64,000 nt of DNA, taken from Limnephilus marmoratus. Taxonomy: Eukaryota; Arthropoda; Insecta; Trichoptera; Limnephilidae. Below the pieces are notes generated by a model. It saw only the letters and a program-made list of their open reading frames with translations, did not search any database and was not told the DNA's origin. The DNA lies in assembly GCA_917880885.1 (NCBI GenBank), contig OU862917.1:54048727-54112726 (forward strand), in the 5' to 3' direction. Every line of letters begins with the position of its first letter. Within the stretch, counting starts at the first letter, position 1. Below, piece by piece: positions 24,123 through 34,734 of the stretch. Position numbers and translations under genes: made by a program.

Positions 24123-26202
24123 CAGTCCTGGATTTGTCAATAGGCCTTATAGGCCGCGGCCTAGGGGCGGCAGAGCTCAGGGGGCGGCGCTCGCTTGCTT
24201 TGGTAAGCCGTCAAGTTTGTGTACGATTTAAAAAAAAAAGTCACTGTGGATAGATAGAGTTTTCTATCGATAAAACCTTTAGACGATCAGTGGTCCCGTA
24301 CGGGACCGCGGATTTGTATCCTTCAATGCCCAACCGTTCAATACGGGACGGGTGATTGTAGTGCGAATATTTCACAAAAATGCTTTGGCAGTGGTCTATC
24401 TTTATTGCACGCGGCGATCGAGCGTTTAGGGGGGGAAATAGGTGTAGGACGGCGTATTTTTAGTGATTTTCATGAATTTGTTTAAGACATAAGGAATGTA
24501 TGTATGTTTTATTTATACTTTGGGGTCATTTAACACGTACATTCAACAGTATATTTTTAAATTTTCAAATATTTTCCTCAAAAAATAACGGAGATATCAG
24601 CTGCCCCGCATTGTAAGTCGTCATCCGGCTGGACAATTTGTGTAACTCCTGAAGGTCACAATTTTCATCCGAACTAATTTTTTTGTTTTTTATAAGTGTT
24701 TCTTCTTAAACCTCTTTTATCCAAAAAATGGAAAATTAATATTTTTTTGAGAAATGTGAAAATTTAGTATGATTTTTTACCATTCTTTTGTACGGTTTAT
24801 GTGCCATAAAAATAGTAAAAATAAAGATATTATTTAGGATTTATATGATGAAACTACGTGCTGAGTTTGATAACGATTGATCAAAAACTGTAGGAGCTAG
24901 AGGTTACAAAAATTAGAAAAAAAGTAATTTCGAGAAAAATGCGTTTGAAAATAAAAGTAGCAGTAAAATAGTGCTAGTTCGACCGAGGGACACCCACTCA
25001 AACGAATATAACTTTTAAATGGCGTGGTATATTGGTTTGAAATTTTAAGAATATGAATTATGAAAAAAAAATTTAAGCCTCACACCTATTTTCCCCCAAA
25101 GGAACTTTCAGACGCCCTGTGATCCCGTACGGGAGCGTGGATTGCGTCGTGCAATTGTGGTGCGAATGTTTCACAAAAAAATGCTTCAACAGTGGGCTAC
25201 CTTTCAACAGTGGGTTACTAATCGTATTTTGGAATGCCATTTTGGAAAGATTAAATAAAGAGAGTGCTCAGATTCACAGCTCATCTGTTGATGTACTGAA
25301 AGTATCTGATATTTATGGATCTCTTCTCGAGTTTATTATACCAGAGCAAGAAAACTATGATAATTTCGAAGAAAGTACGATTGAAATGAGCGCACTTTAG
25401 CAATAACAGGGCGACATTAAGAGTAAGATGACCCTCAGAGAAAAAAGGTGTAGACGAAAGATCAAATTAGGATATTGAAACAACCTCCTGACTGAGAGCT
25501 GAATTAGAGAGAATGCATAATGCGTCCATAAACTTGAAAGAAAAAATTTCATTTTAAAAACAGTGTGAACTTTCAACACAAAGAGTCCCAGAAAAAGCTC
25601 AGTCTTTTGTTCAATATTGTGCAATGATTTAGAAGAAGGTTAAGTTCAGGAATGTGAACACTTTTAAGGTCATATTTCCTTTAATAAGACGGCAGAGAAA
25701 CCTGAATCTACATCTTTAATGAATCTTTTTAAGGAAAGTATTTGAGGAAACAATCTCAGTGCTTCGTTTACCCAAATTTGGATATAGCTCTCCGCGTCGC
25801 ACTTTGCACTCCAGCCGCAAACTGTTCTGGAGAAAGGAGTTAGCGAGTGAAAAAATACCAAATATCTTCATTATTGCAAGAAAAACTTTACTCTTTGTCT
25901 CTTCTATGCATAGAAGCAGACTGAATACTATAAACTATGAAGCTATTATAGATGACTTAGTCAAATAAAAAATCCCGTAAAAAAATTGTAATTCTTGTTT
26001 CATGTTACTTTTACTTTGTGAATAATTCATTAATTTATTTTTACCTACATAACCCATATTTGAATATTTATTTTTAAAATTTTGTGTCACCTAATGAAAG
26101 CCTACAAGTGAATGATTACGATAGGTGGCAACTTCTAAGAAGGAGGAAGGGGCGGCGCAAATGAAGTGGCCTATACTAATGAAAAGTGTAAATACGGCCC
26201 TG
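24123..26202 (+). mobile_element. hAT element relic, 2080 bp, perfect 8-bp target duplication
   Basis: Flanked by ctaagtac at 24115-24122 and again at 26203-26210 (8/8). Ends cagtcctggatttg and, inverted, cagggccgtatttac, followed by a shared 'ataggcc'. Plus-strand remnants of a ZMYM1-like hAT transposase are visible: ILERLNKESAQIHSSS..SDIYGSLLEF (25223-25330) and, near 25900-25968, a C-terminal MHRSRLNTINYEAIIDDLV piece like the end of the hAT dimerisation domain. Many stops. Two internal blocks (24283-24400 and 25108-25210) are diverged duplicates around tcccgtacggga. Confidence 0.82.
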
Positions 26203-26689
26203 CTAAGTACTGATTTCCCATAGTGTGAAATCGTTGTATCGGAGAGTGAGCAATGTAGTTCCGCTTACGAATGCTACAGTAGAATAGTGTGTTTTGTCAT
26301 GTTGTTACTGTTGGTATTCGTAAGTTTATGAGTTGCAGGAGTTCGCAACAGATATATAAAAATATATTTTCTAGAAACCTATGTTATAAAAATATAAGAA
26401 AAAATATTTTCTTGTGTAAGTACCTACTAGTCCTGTTCAAATTAGATTTTGAGATAGTAGACCATTTTTTCAATCGTTTGTTTTTTCAATCGTGTGCTTT
26501 AGTTTATATGGATCGTCCAGTTGATTAGTCAGACATCTCCTAATATTAAGATTTAGGATAAAGAGGAAAGCAAGATCCGAATGCTCATCATAGCATCATA
26601 AACCAAATTACACCGTGAATTTCGTGTCATTTTTATGAAATTATAAATATGAACAATTAAATCAATTGCTTGTGAATATGACGTGTAAA

Positions 26690-27215
26690 AGTCCCGTTTA
26701 ATCACGGGAGACCATATTTGTCCCAGCTCACACAGGTCTCATATAAATCTCTGTAACTCCCTTACTATCATAGTGAGAAATATGTTATTACGGTGTTAGA
26801 AAGGCAAAACATTAAAACACTTTATATTAAAATCTAAATAATAGTCAACCAAAAGGTAAAATGTACACCTTTATGAAATCAAAGCTTTGAATAACAATTT
26901 GAATTTTTTATTTTTATTATTTTCACATGGCACGACAAAAAAGTTAGTTGACTATTGTTATTACGTTTATTGTACATTGTATTAACGTTATTACATTTAT
27001 TATATATTTGTCTAATAAAATAATAATTTTTTTGTTATCAGTAATTTTAGTTAGATAAAACGTAAGGTGAGCCATTTTCAAATCTTTTTATGTTTGCATT
27101 CAAAATTTATATATTTCAAAAATGATATGCCTATTTTGAATTATAAAATTTGAAAGTGTTTTTGATTACCTTTCAAAAACAGTTTTTTCAAAATTATTCC
27201 AATTATTTGAATTTT
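26690..27215 (+). repeat. Family C repeat, longest plus-strand copy
   Basis: Shares with the inverted 60000-60420 copy: ctcccttactatcatagtg, aatgtacacctttatg, cacgacaaaaaagt, tttgtctaataaaataa, cagtaattttagttag and gagccatttt. No ORF is conserved; probably a non-autonomous element or a decayed repeat. Terminal structure not resolved. Confidence 0.62.
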
Positions 27216-27449
27216 ATTGCAAAGCGGAAATATTTTGACCTTCTGAAACATAAGTCAAATTTCTGAAGGGTTAAAATATGGTTTACTAAACATTGCAGGT
27301 AGGTTTGAAACCCGTTGTTACTGGAGTTAAATTGAACACCACTAGGAAACAATGTGCGTGTGAAATAATAAATTGTACAAATGGTATATTGAACTCAACC
27401 CTTGAAAAATGACACTTTACCACAAAGAACTGCGAAAGTTTTGTCAAAT

Positions 27450-27770
27450 TTTCCAACTATCTAAACTTACATTGACCACAAAGCTGTTTTTAAATTCATC
27501 TATTTGAATTTTACATTTGGTTTCTTCATTGAGGGAATGGATGTAATGAGTCTTGAGAGTGGAAATTAACCCACTTCCCGATAACTGATCGAGCTGAGAC
27601 TCGTTGTCAATGACAATGCAGTCAACTTTTGTTGGTAAACACGCATTTCTCTGAAATTCGATAACATTACAGCGCTTATTCAGGAAGTCTGGGGGTAGAA
27701 GGCATAAACTTCGGGATGTGATTCTAAGTTTTCTTTTTCCGTACAAAAATATTTTTTTCATAAAAGAATT
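27450..27770 (-). pseudogene. Unrecognised coding-like segment (about 100 codons)
   Basis: Minus-strand ORF with balanced, protein-like composition: ..GKRKLRITSRSLCLLPPD..KRCNVIEFQRNACLPTKVD..VIDNESQLDQLSGSGLISTL... It reads in from the adjacent MITE (27781-27936), so its true start is unknown. A stop-ridden homologue exists at 9431-9575. I do not recognise the family. Two copies inside one intron suggest a repeated sequence or transposon ORF rather than a host exon. Confidence 0.45.
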
Positions 27771-27780
27771 TATCTTGTTA

Positions 27781-27936
27781 GAGAACGTACCCATACTACG
27801 TGACATGTTTAGGGGGGGGGTCTTCAAAATGTCACGCTTGGTACAAATGAGCGGCGGCGGGCTTAGGTTTTTGGTCACCGGGGGGGGGAGGGTTAAAAAT
27901 GGCAAAAAGTTGGTCACGTAGTATGGGTACGTTCCC
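27781..27936. mobile_element. Harbinger-type MITE copy 2 (156 bp)
   Basis: Ends gagaacgtaccc / gggtacgttccc with TTA on both sides (27778-27780, 27937-27939), fitting the TWA target site. Compared with copies 1 and 3 it lies in the opposite internal orientation (G-rich instead of C-rich on the plus strand). Confidence 0.83.
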
Positions 27937-28899
27937 TTACGTACAATCTTTTTTACCCGAAAACTACCTTAAAGTGTTGGAATTTCGAAAAAGTTATTAA
28001 TCTTTTTTACTTGTACCTACTATCATGTGGGATCACCTCCCGAAGTTTGTGCACTTTACCCCCGGACTCCTTGTGTACGAAATGAATGTCGGTCTTTTCA
28101 ACTCGGGATTTGACGCGTTTAGTAGCGTGGTTGATTCCGATCACTTGGTAGGAAGGTTCAATCCTCAGTCAAACCCAAAAAATTAAAAATAGACGTATTA
28201 TGAGTATAGTAAATAAAACTTTTTTATGGCTTGATTTATTCCATTGACGTTAAATGGCTGGCACAAATTTTGGATCTAATAAATATGTTTAATTCCTGTT
28301 TAAGTGTTGCTGATTTAAAAATTGATTTGGTGTACCTATCACATTTGTTATGTATTACCACAAGATACCATACTACCATTCCGTAATACGACCAATTGTA
28401 CCTGTACCCTATACATACATATATCGTAAGATGGAGATACCGTATTACAGATTATTTACAACTTGATATGGAAATTAGATAAATTTATATTATCACAAAA
28501 ATAAATATTGTTTAATCTGATTTCCATAAAATTTAGTAATGTTTTGTTGATGAATGAATAATCCTTAGCTAGTTTATGCAAGGCACAAAAACAAAAACAA
28601 AAAATTATTCCATGTCGGTGTTTCCAGATGCATGGATTTTACCATGTTTTCATGTGTGAAGTCATTTATTATTTAGAAGTTTTGGTAAATGAATAAAAAA
28701 ATATAATTCGCTCGCCACACTTAGATATATTTAAGCTAAATTTAAATATTAGAGACCATAAAAATACTTAACTTTGCTGGAAAAAGGAAGCCCCCTGAAT
28801 CATCATTTGGGAATAACTCCCTTAACGAACTTTAGTCAAATTTAAACAAAGCCAATAATCGGGGAAACTTTAGGGTAATAAAATAACCAAAGATATTGA

Positions 28900-29230
28900 A
28901 ATACAAGACAAGTGCTATCCGCAGTTTTTACTGGGTGGGACTGTGTTTCCTGGCGTCGCCGATATTACTGCATACCTTCAAAAAATCCTCCGCAGGGGTA
29001 GGCAGAGAGGACGGACCGCCAAACAACTCGATCTTGGCACACACTCCTTGCCTCGTTCACATTCATACATCGTCTCAAAACATGCTCTTCTATTATTCCG
29101 ACTCTTCACATGGCCCGACTCAAGTATCTGATTCTCTTGGTCGTGCCATGTCTTCCTCGGGCGTCCCCGACTTCTTTCTGTATTCAAACTGGACCCATTA
29201 GGTAGTAGTCAGCCAACGGCCTGGCGGCCA
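28900..29230 (-). repeat. Probable RTE-like LINE 3' fragment
   Basis: Minus frame includes SRGRPRKTWHDQENQILESG, reminiscent of the RTE 'GRPRKRWxDQ' motif. The plus-strand blocks gcaggggtaggcagag, ggaccgcc, ctcgttcacattcatac and ttctcttggtcgtgcc look like a dispersed lepidopteran repeat I have seen in general. Weak coding match only. Confidence 0.42.
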
Positions 29231-29394
29231 TCATAACATATCTCTTGCATTTCATAATATAAGTAATGAATAACTAATAACCATAAAAAATTTCTGACAT
29301 TTTATTTGGAATCAATAATGAGACATTTATAATAAAAATTAAAGCAATGAGTGTTTTTTTTATAAAAGTAGATACCTATGTAGAAAGAAAAAAC

Positions 29395-29520
29395 CTAACC
29401 TACTCATAGTTTGATAATGCCTTCAGAAGGCGAAACAGCTGTCACGCTTAATAATAATTGCATAATAGCAGAACTTGTTCATGAATAAACTGTTTTTATA
29501 AATTAAATAATAATTTTATT
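29395..29520 (+). ncRNA. Degenerate Penelope-type hammerhead end
   Basis: 29411-29443 folds as a hammerhead-like core. It has a stem II GCCTT/AAGGC with a 3-nt loop (419-431), then GAAAC, a 4-base loop and GTC, with the predicted cut after 29443. The first core strand reads TTGATAA instead of CTGANGA, so two invariant bases are changed and catalysis is unlikely. A tail ending aataaact follows, as in Penelope-like element termini. Confidence 0.4.
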
Positions 29521-30866
29521 GAAAATATCAAAAATATAAAAATGAATGTTGAGTTCTACAAATTAAACTTGAGAGCAATAAATAAAGTCGTGGTTTTTTT
29601 ATCGGTCACCAAAAACATGTACTTTTGAGTAAGACATGATTTTTAGCTTCCCGATTTTAACAGGAATGTAGTTCTTAAACTTCAGTACGGGATCACATGA
29701 TGACAATGTCTCTATCACACACCAATAAAATAAATAAATTTTATTTCATTTAACTTTAATTAGGTACCTACACTAACTCCTGTAAAATGTAGAAAAAAAA
29801 TATATAATAAATTTACGTATAATGTTTTTGATAATGTAATTTAATTTTGAAGTTGTGGGAGAATTTCTTCTTCCCATCTTAGAAGCTTATTTAAAAAAAA
29901 TATATATTTACATTTATTTTGATTATTTTTTAATTAAAATGGGGTAATACAAATTGAACTTGAAAACAGTAAAAAATAAAATAAAAAGTTTTTTTTTCTC
30001 TTTTGTAGGTACTATATTATTCAAATGACAATTATAAAATGACAGGTTTCAATAAAGCTTCTAAACATGATTTTTTACCCCTTAAACATATATTTTTTAT
30101 TTATTTTTAGAACATGGCATCACTGATCTGTGTTAATAATGATATTGTTAGTAGAGTACCTACAGCCTGCAATATTGCTCCTTCCCATCTAACTTTCTTG
30201 GTAGGTAAATGAATATTGGGGTATAATGTACTTATATATAACGTGATATGATCCTGCAAATAAGAACTCGGTTCTAACTGCTTTTTCAGTTACACGCGTC
30301 ATTTATTAGCTAGAGGGAGAGGTCACGACAGAGACACACGACAAATCTACTCGTATCAGAGTTATGTCTAAAAGAATCGAACCATTCACAAATTGTATAT
30401 ATGGATTATCGGCGAGCAGTTCTGTGAACAGTAGACCTCGTGTCCAAAAAAGTATGTTTCTAATTTTCTCTTATTTAATAAATAAAAACCGAAATCATAA
30501 GAATTGTGTAACTAGGTAGATACTTAAATAACTATCTCATAATTATGAACCGTACACATTTTACGTTACGTGACTTTTTTTTAATTTCCAACGACCAATC
30601 TCAATGACAATTCTTTTTTAAAACTTCCTTCAGGGTGGTAAGTACCACGTTTATGCGACCTCTGGCTCTAGCGGGATAAAAGGGTAGTATCCAACACGGC
30701 CATCTTGAACCGGAACCGGAACGTAACAAACAAGTTCTCAGAGAGAAGTAATGTCAAACGATCGAGTACTTTGCAAAGCTCAATCAATTAGTTGGAAACG
30801 CGCCCCACGGCTTTTCGCCGATGAACGCTCTGTAATATAGAGAAGAAATTAAAAAGGGTGTCTTAC

Positions 30867-31011
30867 TTTCTATTTCAATCCTTTCTCTAAGTTCTTCTAA
30901 CTTATTTTCTAGTTCCAGAGGGCTCTCGATGTGGTAGAAGATGCTGGCCCCGAGGAAGAGGTAAGCAATATGCAGACACAGCAAGGCGGACCATTGCTTT
31001 TTGGACATCAT
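30867..31011 (-). CDS. K2P potassium channel, coding exon 1 (start, M1, cap helix)
   Basis: Starts at ATG 31011 and encodes 48 residues plus one base: MMSKKQW, the first transmembrane helix (SALLCLHIAYLFLGASIFYHIE, 8-29), then the acidic, coiled start of the extracellular cap (SPLELENKLEELRERIEIE). GASIFYHIE at the M1-cap boundary is diagnostic of K2P channels. The donor at 30866 (gtaaga) gives phase 1, matching exon 2. The frame reads on past the donor for 27 codons; this is intron. A second Met directly follows the first, so either could be used. Confidence 0.93.
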
Positions 31012-32200
31012 CTTGGAAGATTTCTTGAACTCACTTCACAACACAAAATCACAGAAATTTCCCTACCACGAGGAGTACTTCAGTTAATTGCCCAATAAAG
31101 TTCCACGAAATGATTATAATCAAACACAGATAATTTATTCTCAAGTTCTAATATTGTTTTATTTAATCACGATATCTTTTGAGATTTTATGTAACGATTA
31201 TAAGATATTGAGTCTAGCGTTGCGACGCGGCACGGTCATAAAGATCCCAATAGGGATTGTTGAACTATTTGGATCTTATTTGATCCGTTGCTCTCGTGAG
31301 CGTCTTTTTCTTGGCCTGGAAGGTCCAACTGCAGCAGAAACATAATGAGGTCTCGAGCAGAGCCTCTGGTTAGTGGGGCGCAGCCCCCAAATGCCAGTCC
31401 CTTTTTCAGTGGGGTCATTCTTCCGAGGGGATGTGCATCCCCACTCTGTTATTATTGTCTTCTTCGGTTTATTCCTGAATTCTTCCACTTCTCTGCGACT
31501 CTTCAAACGCTTCTCTTAACTAATATCACTTGTTGCCGGTGCCGATCTTTGAACCACTTGCACGTTTTCCACAGAAGGCGCTGGAAACCGCCAATTGGAA
31601 AATCAAACAATCTGGCAAATCGGCATTTAGTGTCAGTTTTAACTGCTCCACTGCGCTGTTTGCGGTTACTGTTAAGGCATACCCGCTTCTTATTGGAACA
31701 TCACGATCAATTACTCCGAGAGAAAACTTCTATTTTAAAAATTCGTCGAATGACTTTTATTGTTTGAAGGCTCACATGATGCCAAATTCACTAATCAAAC
31801 AGCAGAAATCTTATAAATCAACACCGGACAGAAATTAAAAAAGAGACACGACAAATCAATAATTTGAAATGTTCGCGCTGGAGTGGTGTGCAGGCGCACC
31901 GCTCAAAACCCGATTGAAGTACTGAATCGATTCGCATTGACTTAAATGTTCGATTTATCTGATTGATTCTTAGTGTCGATATGCGCACGACTGATATGCG
32001 CAATTCGCAGGGCTTGCACCGTTAGCAGCGCACCTCCTCGCCTAGAGGAAACTGAAAATGTACCCAACGGTACGCGACCCGGGTCTTTTAAAGACGCGGC
32101 TTTGGCCCGAGAAGGATACCGGTGGACCGGTAATGGTGACAAGGTATCATGCGTCAATAGTCATGTTATGCACTAATATCCTTCATAATTCACATTTCCT
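31012..32200 (-). promoter_or_regulatory. Possible 5' UTR/promoter region of the K2P gene
   Basis: Region upstream of the K2P start codon. It is relatively GC-rich at 31340-31450 and 31980-32140, unlike the surrounding sequence, and holds a tttaaaaga stretch (~32088) and a TCAGTACTT initiator-like site (~31922, minus strand). None of these is decisive, and the transcription start cannot be fixed from sequence alone. No protein family is recognisable in its short ORFs. Confidence 0.25.
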
Positions 32201-32852
32201 TGCGTGTTTTGCTGAAAGCACTTCACTTTTAACGACTCGGCATTTACGTGAATGAAATGAATAAACCGAATTATTAATAGATCTCGCTGAAGTGAATTAT
32301 TTCCTTTCTTGTTGATCGTACATCTCCGCTAATGTGCATAATTAAGTCATTTGACAAAATATGCAAACAAAATGGTCAACACTTAATAAATTATCTTTCC
32401 ATCCATATCTTTAATTTGTTGTTAGGTATTAGACATAGATCACTTTAGACCTAATGTGATAATTTTCTGTTTACTGAAACTATCAAAACCTTTTTCAAAT
32501 TGCAGAAAAATTTTCCATGAAAATGATAAATGAATAATTAAAATGTATTGTTAATTTTTATTAATTAACTTTTCAGAAGTCCCCAACGAATTCACTGATT
32601 CATTTACAATTCAATTAAAATTCATGTTTATTAGCTATTGTTGGTAAACATTGATATAAAATATGCTAGATTAGCTCTTGACAGTCATAACGTACCAAAA
32701 TAGAAGTCTACTAAATCTGACGAAAGTCAATCCTAATTTTGATTGTTAAATTAATCACTGAGCTAGGACCTAGATATTGCATGCAGTGATCTTTTCCGAT
32801 TTTCACAGTTTTGACAAATTTTAATAAGTAAATACGCACATTAGTTTACTAA

Positions 32853-32947
32853 GGGCCAGTTGTTTCAAAGAGCTTGAACTATTCATCAAATTTCAAAGTT
32901 AATATTCAAGTACCGCGAAAGTTCAAGTTCTGTGAAACAATTGGCCC
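32853..32947. mobile_element. 95-bp MITE with TAA target duplication
   Basis: gggccagttgtttca at the left and tgaaacaattggccc at the right form imperfect ~30-bp TIRs (both continue with an AGttcaag-like block). TAA flanks both sides (32850-32852, 32948-32950). The tiny non-coding element is almost entirely TIR. The TWA site suggests a PIF/Harbinger-type origin, but the TIR differs from the 22-kb family. Confidence 0.68.
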
Positions 32948-33494
32948 TAAATGCTACTTGTAAACAGGTACTTACTACCTTGGAGGAAATATATACACAT
33001 GGATACACCGTTTTGGTGCTGAATTCGCACCAATTTGTTGATAAAAAATATATTTAGTTATTTCTTTTAATTTTGAACATTTTTAATGTCGTGTCCACTG
33101 AAGAGACTAAACGATAGAAGTGTGTTATAGGCTTGAATGTGTGTCCGAAGTAAACTCTTTTTTTCCTTACTTCAGATGAAATCGATCAAACATTGTTTAA
33201 TAGATAAATATGGAATTTCTCCCTTTCATAGAAACGTTATACCTAATCGGTTATTTCCACCGACCTGTCTTATAAATTTTAAAATGTTTTCATCGAAGGT
33301 TTCCTCGACAACCTAACCTACCCTAACCTACCGTGACGTAAGTGCAGTGGCGTGCATTGCTCTATGGCCAAAGGTGTGCCGTGTGTAAATTTTTTTTTAA
33401 GAATTTGAGAATTTTACTTTGAATACTTGACAAAAGACATGATATTTGATTGAAATTAATAGATTACTTCGTTTTTACCACTTTTATTGTTTAT

Positions 33495-33539
33495 AAAACC
33501 GACATGTTTCGTCAGCAAAGCTGACTTCTTCAGGGTTTT
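33495..33539 (-). ncRNA. Hammerhead ribozyme motif, left palindrome arm
   Basis: Minus strand 5'-3': stem I aaaacc, core CTGAAGA, an extra A, stem II GTCAGC/GCTGAC closed by TTT, core GAAA, a 2-bp stem III (A-C / G-T) around an AT loop, cut site after GTC, and stem I partner ggtttt. All invariant core bases are present and all stems pair. The very short stem III matches the minimal type I hammerheads known from Penelope-like elements. Confidence 0.78.
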
Positions 33540-33556
33540 GACAGAACTGTTCTGTC

Positions 33557-33601
33557 AAAACCCTGAAGAAATCAGCTTTGCTGACGAAACATGTCGGTTT
33601 T
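33557..33601 (+). ncRNA. Hammerhead ribozyme motif, right palindrome arm
   Basis: Same structure as the left-arm motif on the other strand: stem I 33557-33562 with 33596-33601, CTGAAGA 33563-33569, stem II 33571-33576/33580-33585, GAAA 33586-33589, cut after 33595. One base differs: 33571 is A instead of G, so the outermost stem II pair is lost. Probably weaker than its partner. Confidence 0.75.
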
Positions 33602-33805
33602 ATAAACAATAAAAGTGGTAAAAACGAAGTAATCTATTAATTTCAATCATAATGGTGCCACAAAATAAGTTTGCTGTGTTAGAAGAAATGATATTTGATA
33701 TTTAATATTATTTAATTTTCAGTCTCCAGCTGCAACTACACCAAAATATTACAGAGATTACAAATGTAGATACAGATCAAGAACAGTAAATAAGACAAGA
33801 TAACA

Positions 33806-33872
33806 GCGCCCTTGAGGTGATTTTTCACAAAAACGGCGCTATATAAATCATCCAAATATTATTATTAAGGTT
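33806..33872 (+). repeat. L2-like LINE 3' tail
   Basis: agcgcccttgaggtgatttt, acggcgctatataaat, then a short (att)n run. A gcgcc/ggcgc hairpin followed by tatataaat and a trinucleotide tail is typical of L2-clade LINE 3' ends. The first half recurs alone at 34697-34722. Confidence 0.45.
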
Positions 33873-34249
33873 GGCTAAAAATATATAATACAATGATAAT
33901 AAATACACACATTCACATACATAAGCATGTAGCACTAACAAATAAAGTTTTTGTAATATTGTGTTTATTCTTATCAATCTTTTAATTTTATTTCTGAATT
34001 TTTATTTGTTTCCCTCGTTTTTTGTATCGAGTGAAAGACGGTTGATACGATACGATACGATTGAACCACCCCAGACAGGAGCACTCCTGTTCCAGTGAGA
34101 CCGGTATACCCGGCATGCACTGATTCGTTAGGACTGGAATACGCGCTCTGAGGATGAGAAGGAGGTTGGAATTCATCGACCAGTATACATGGCAACCTAA
34201 TAAGCCAATATTGGAATATAGGATGGGCAAAAATAAAAGAATGGGATGA

Positions 34250-34672
34250 GCTTTCGGATGGGTTTTCGTTTCTTTCATTTCGCTCATTTTTGCTTCCCGT
34301 TTCTTCTCGCTTTCCGCTTGCAATTTCCTGCTTTTATATTCCCGCTTCCAACTTCCCGATATTGTTTTGTAGTTGCTTCTCTCTGCTTCTTGCTTCTCGC
34401 TTCCAGCTTCCCGTTATTTTATGCTTTCCGCTACACGCTTCCAGCTTCCCTCTGCTTCTTCCTTCCCGTTTCTCGTGGCTTCATGCCTTTTGCTTCCACT
34501 GTTTCTCGCTGCTACCTATATCCTGCTTCCCGCTTACTGCTGCCTGGTTTTTTGCTTCCCGCTACTTCTTACTTACAAATTACTGCTACCTGCTTCCCAC
34601 TCTGCGTTTCCAGCTTCCCGCTTCCTTTTAATTCACGTTTCTCGCTGCTTCTGGCTTCCGCTTTCAGCAGAT
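34250..34672. repeat. Long polypyrimidine simple repeat (gcttccc-type)
   Basis: Some 420 bp of degenerate gcttccc/gcttctc units. Reading frames on both strands here are Phe/Ser/Leu-rich low-complexity artefacts, not genes. Confidence 0.85.
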
Positions 34673-34734
34673 TACTTAAAATAACAAATATACCTAAAGC
34701 GCCCTTGAGGTGATTGAGTCAGTATATGAAAGTA

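Larger units (their letters stand above)
1289..30866 (-). other. K2P intron 1, about 29.6 kb, filled with repeats
   Basis: Inferred from the exact phase match between exon 1 (ends 30867, donor gtaaga) and exon 2 (starts 1288, acceptor ccag). The phase-1 split codon becomes AGG (Arg49). The interval contains retrotransposon fragments, hAT and Harbinger-type elements, satellites and simple repeats listed separately, and no further host exon that I can recognise. Stretches not listed inside it (roughly 1400-2300, 12620-13050, 13480-15130, 15700-16280, 16470-17340, 19730-20290, 22140-23580, 27940-28890 and 29520-30860) show AT-rich sequence with no supported feature. Confidence 0.85.
33447..33649. 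mobile_element. 203-bp near-perfect palindrome, Penelope-like element ends head to head
   Basis: Two 101-nt arms meet at base 33548 with a single-base loop and I find only one mismatch (33525 c versus 33571 a). Each arm holds ttataaaaccgacatgtttc / its complement, the hammerhead-bearing terminal repeat of Penelope-like elements, with the aataaaagtgg tail pointing outward. The arrangement is two element ends in inverted orientation. No RT or GIY-YIG sequence is nearby. Confidence 0.8.

Noticed and set aside
33310..33335. cctaaccta-type repeats resembling insect telomere (TTAGG)n
   Set aside because: Only about four imperfect units; too short for telomeric origin.
33345..33370. cagtggcgtgcattgc, a hAT-like terminus
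   Set aside because: No matching inverted end or 8-bp duplication could be found.
34246..34713. Phe/Ser/Leu-rich ORFs of 100-155 aa
   Set aside because: Low-complexity translation of a gcttccc polypyrimidine repeat.
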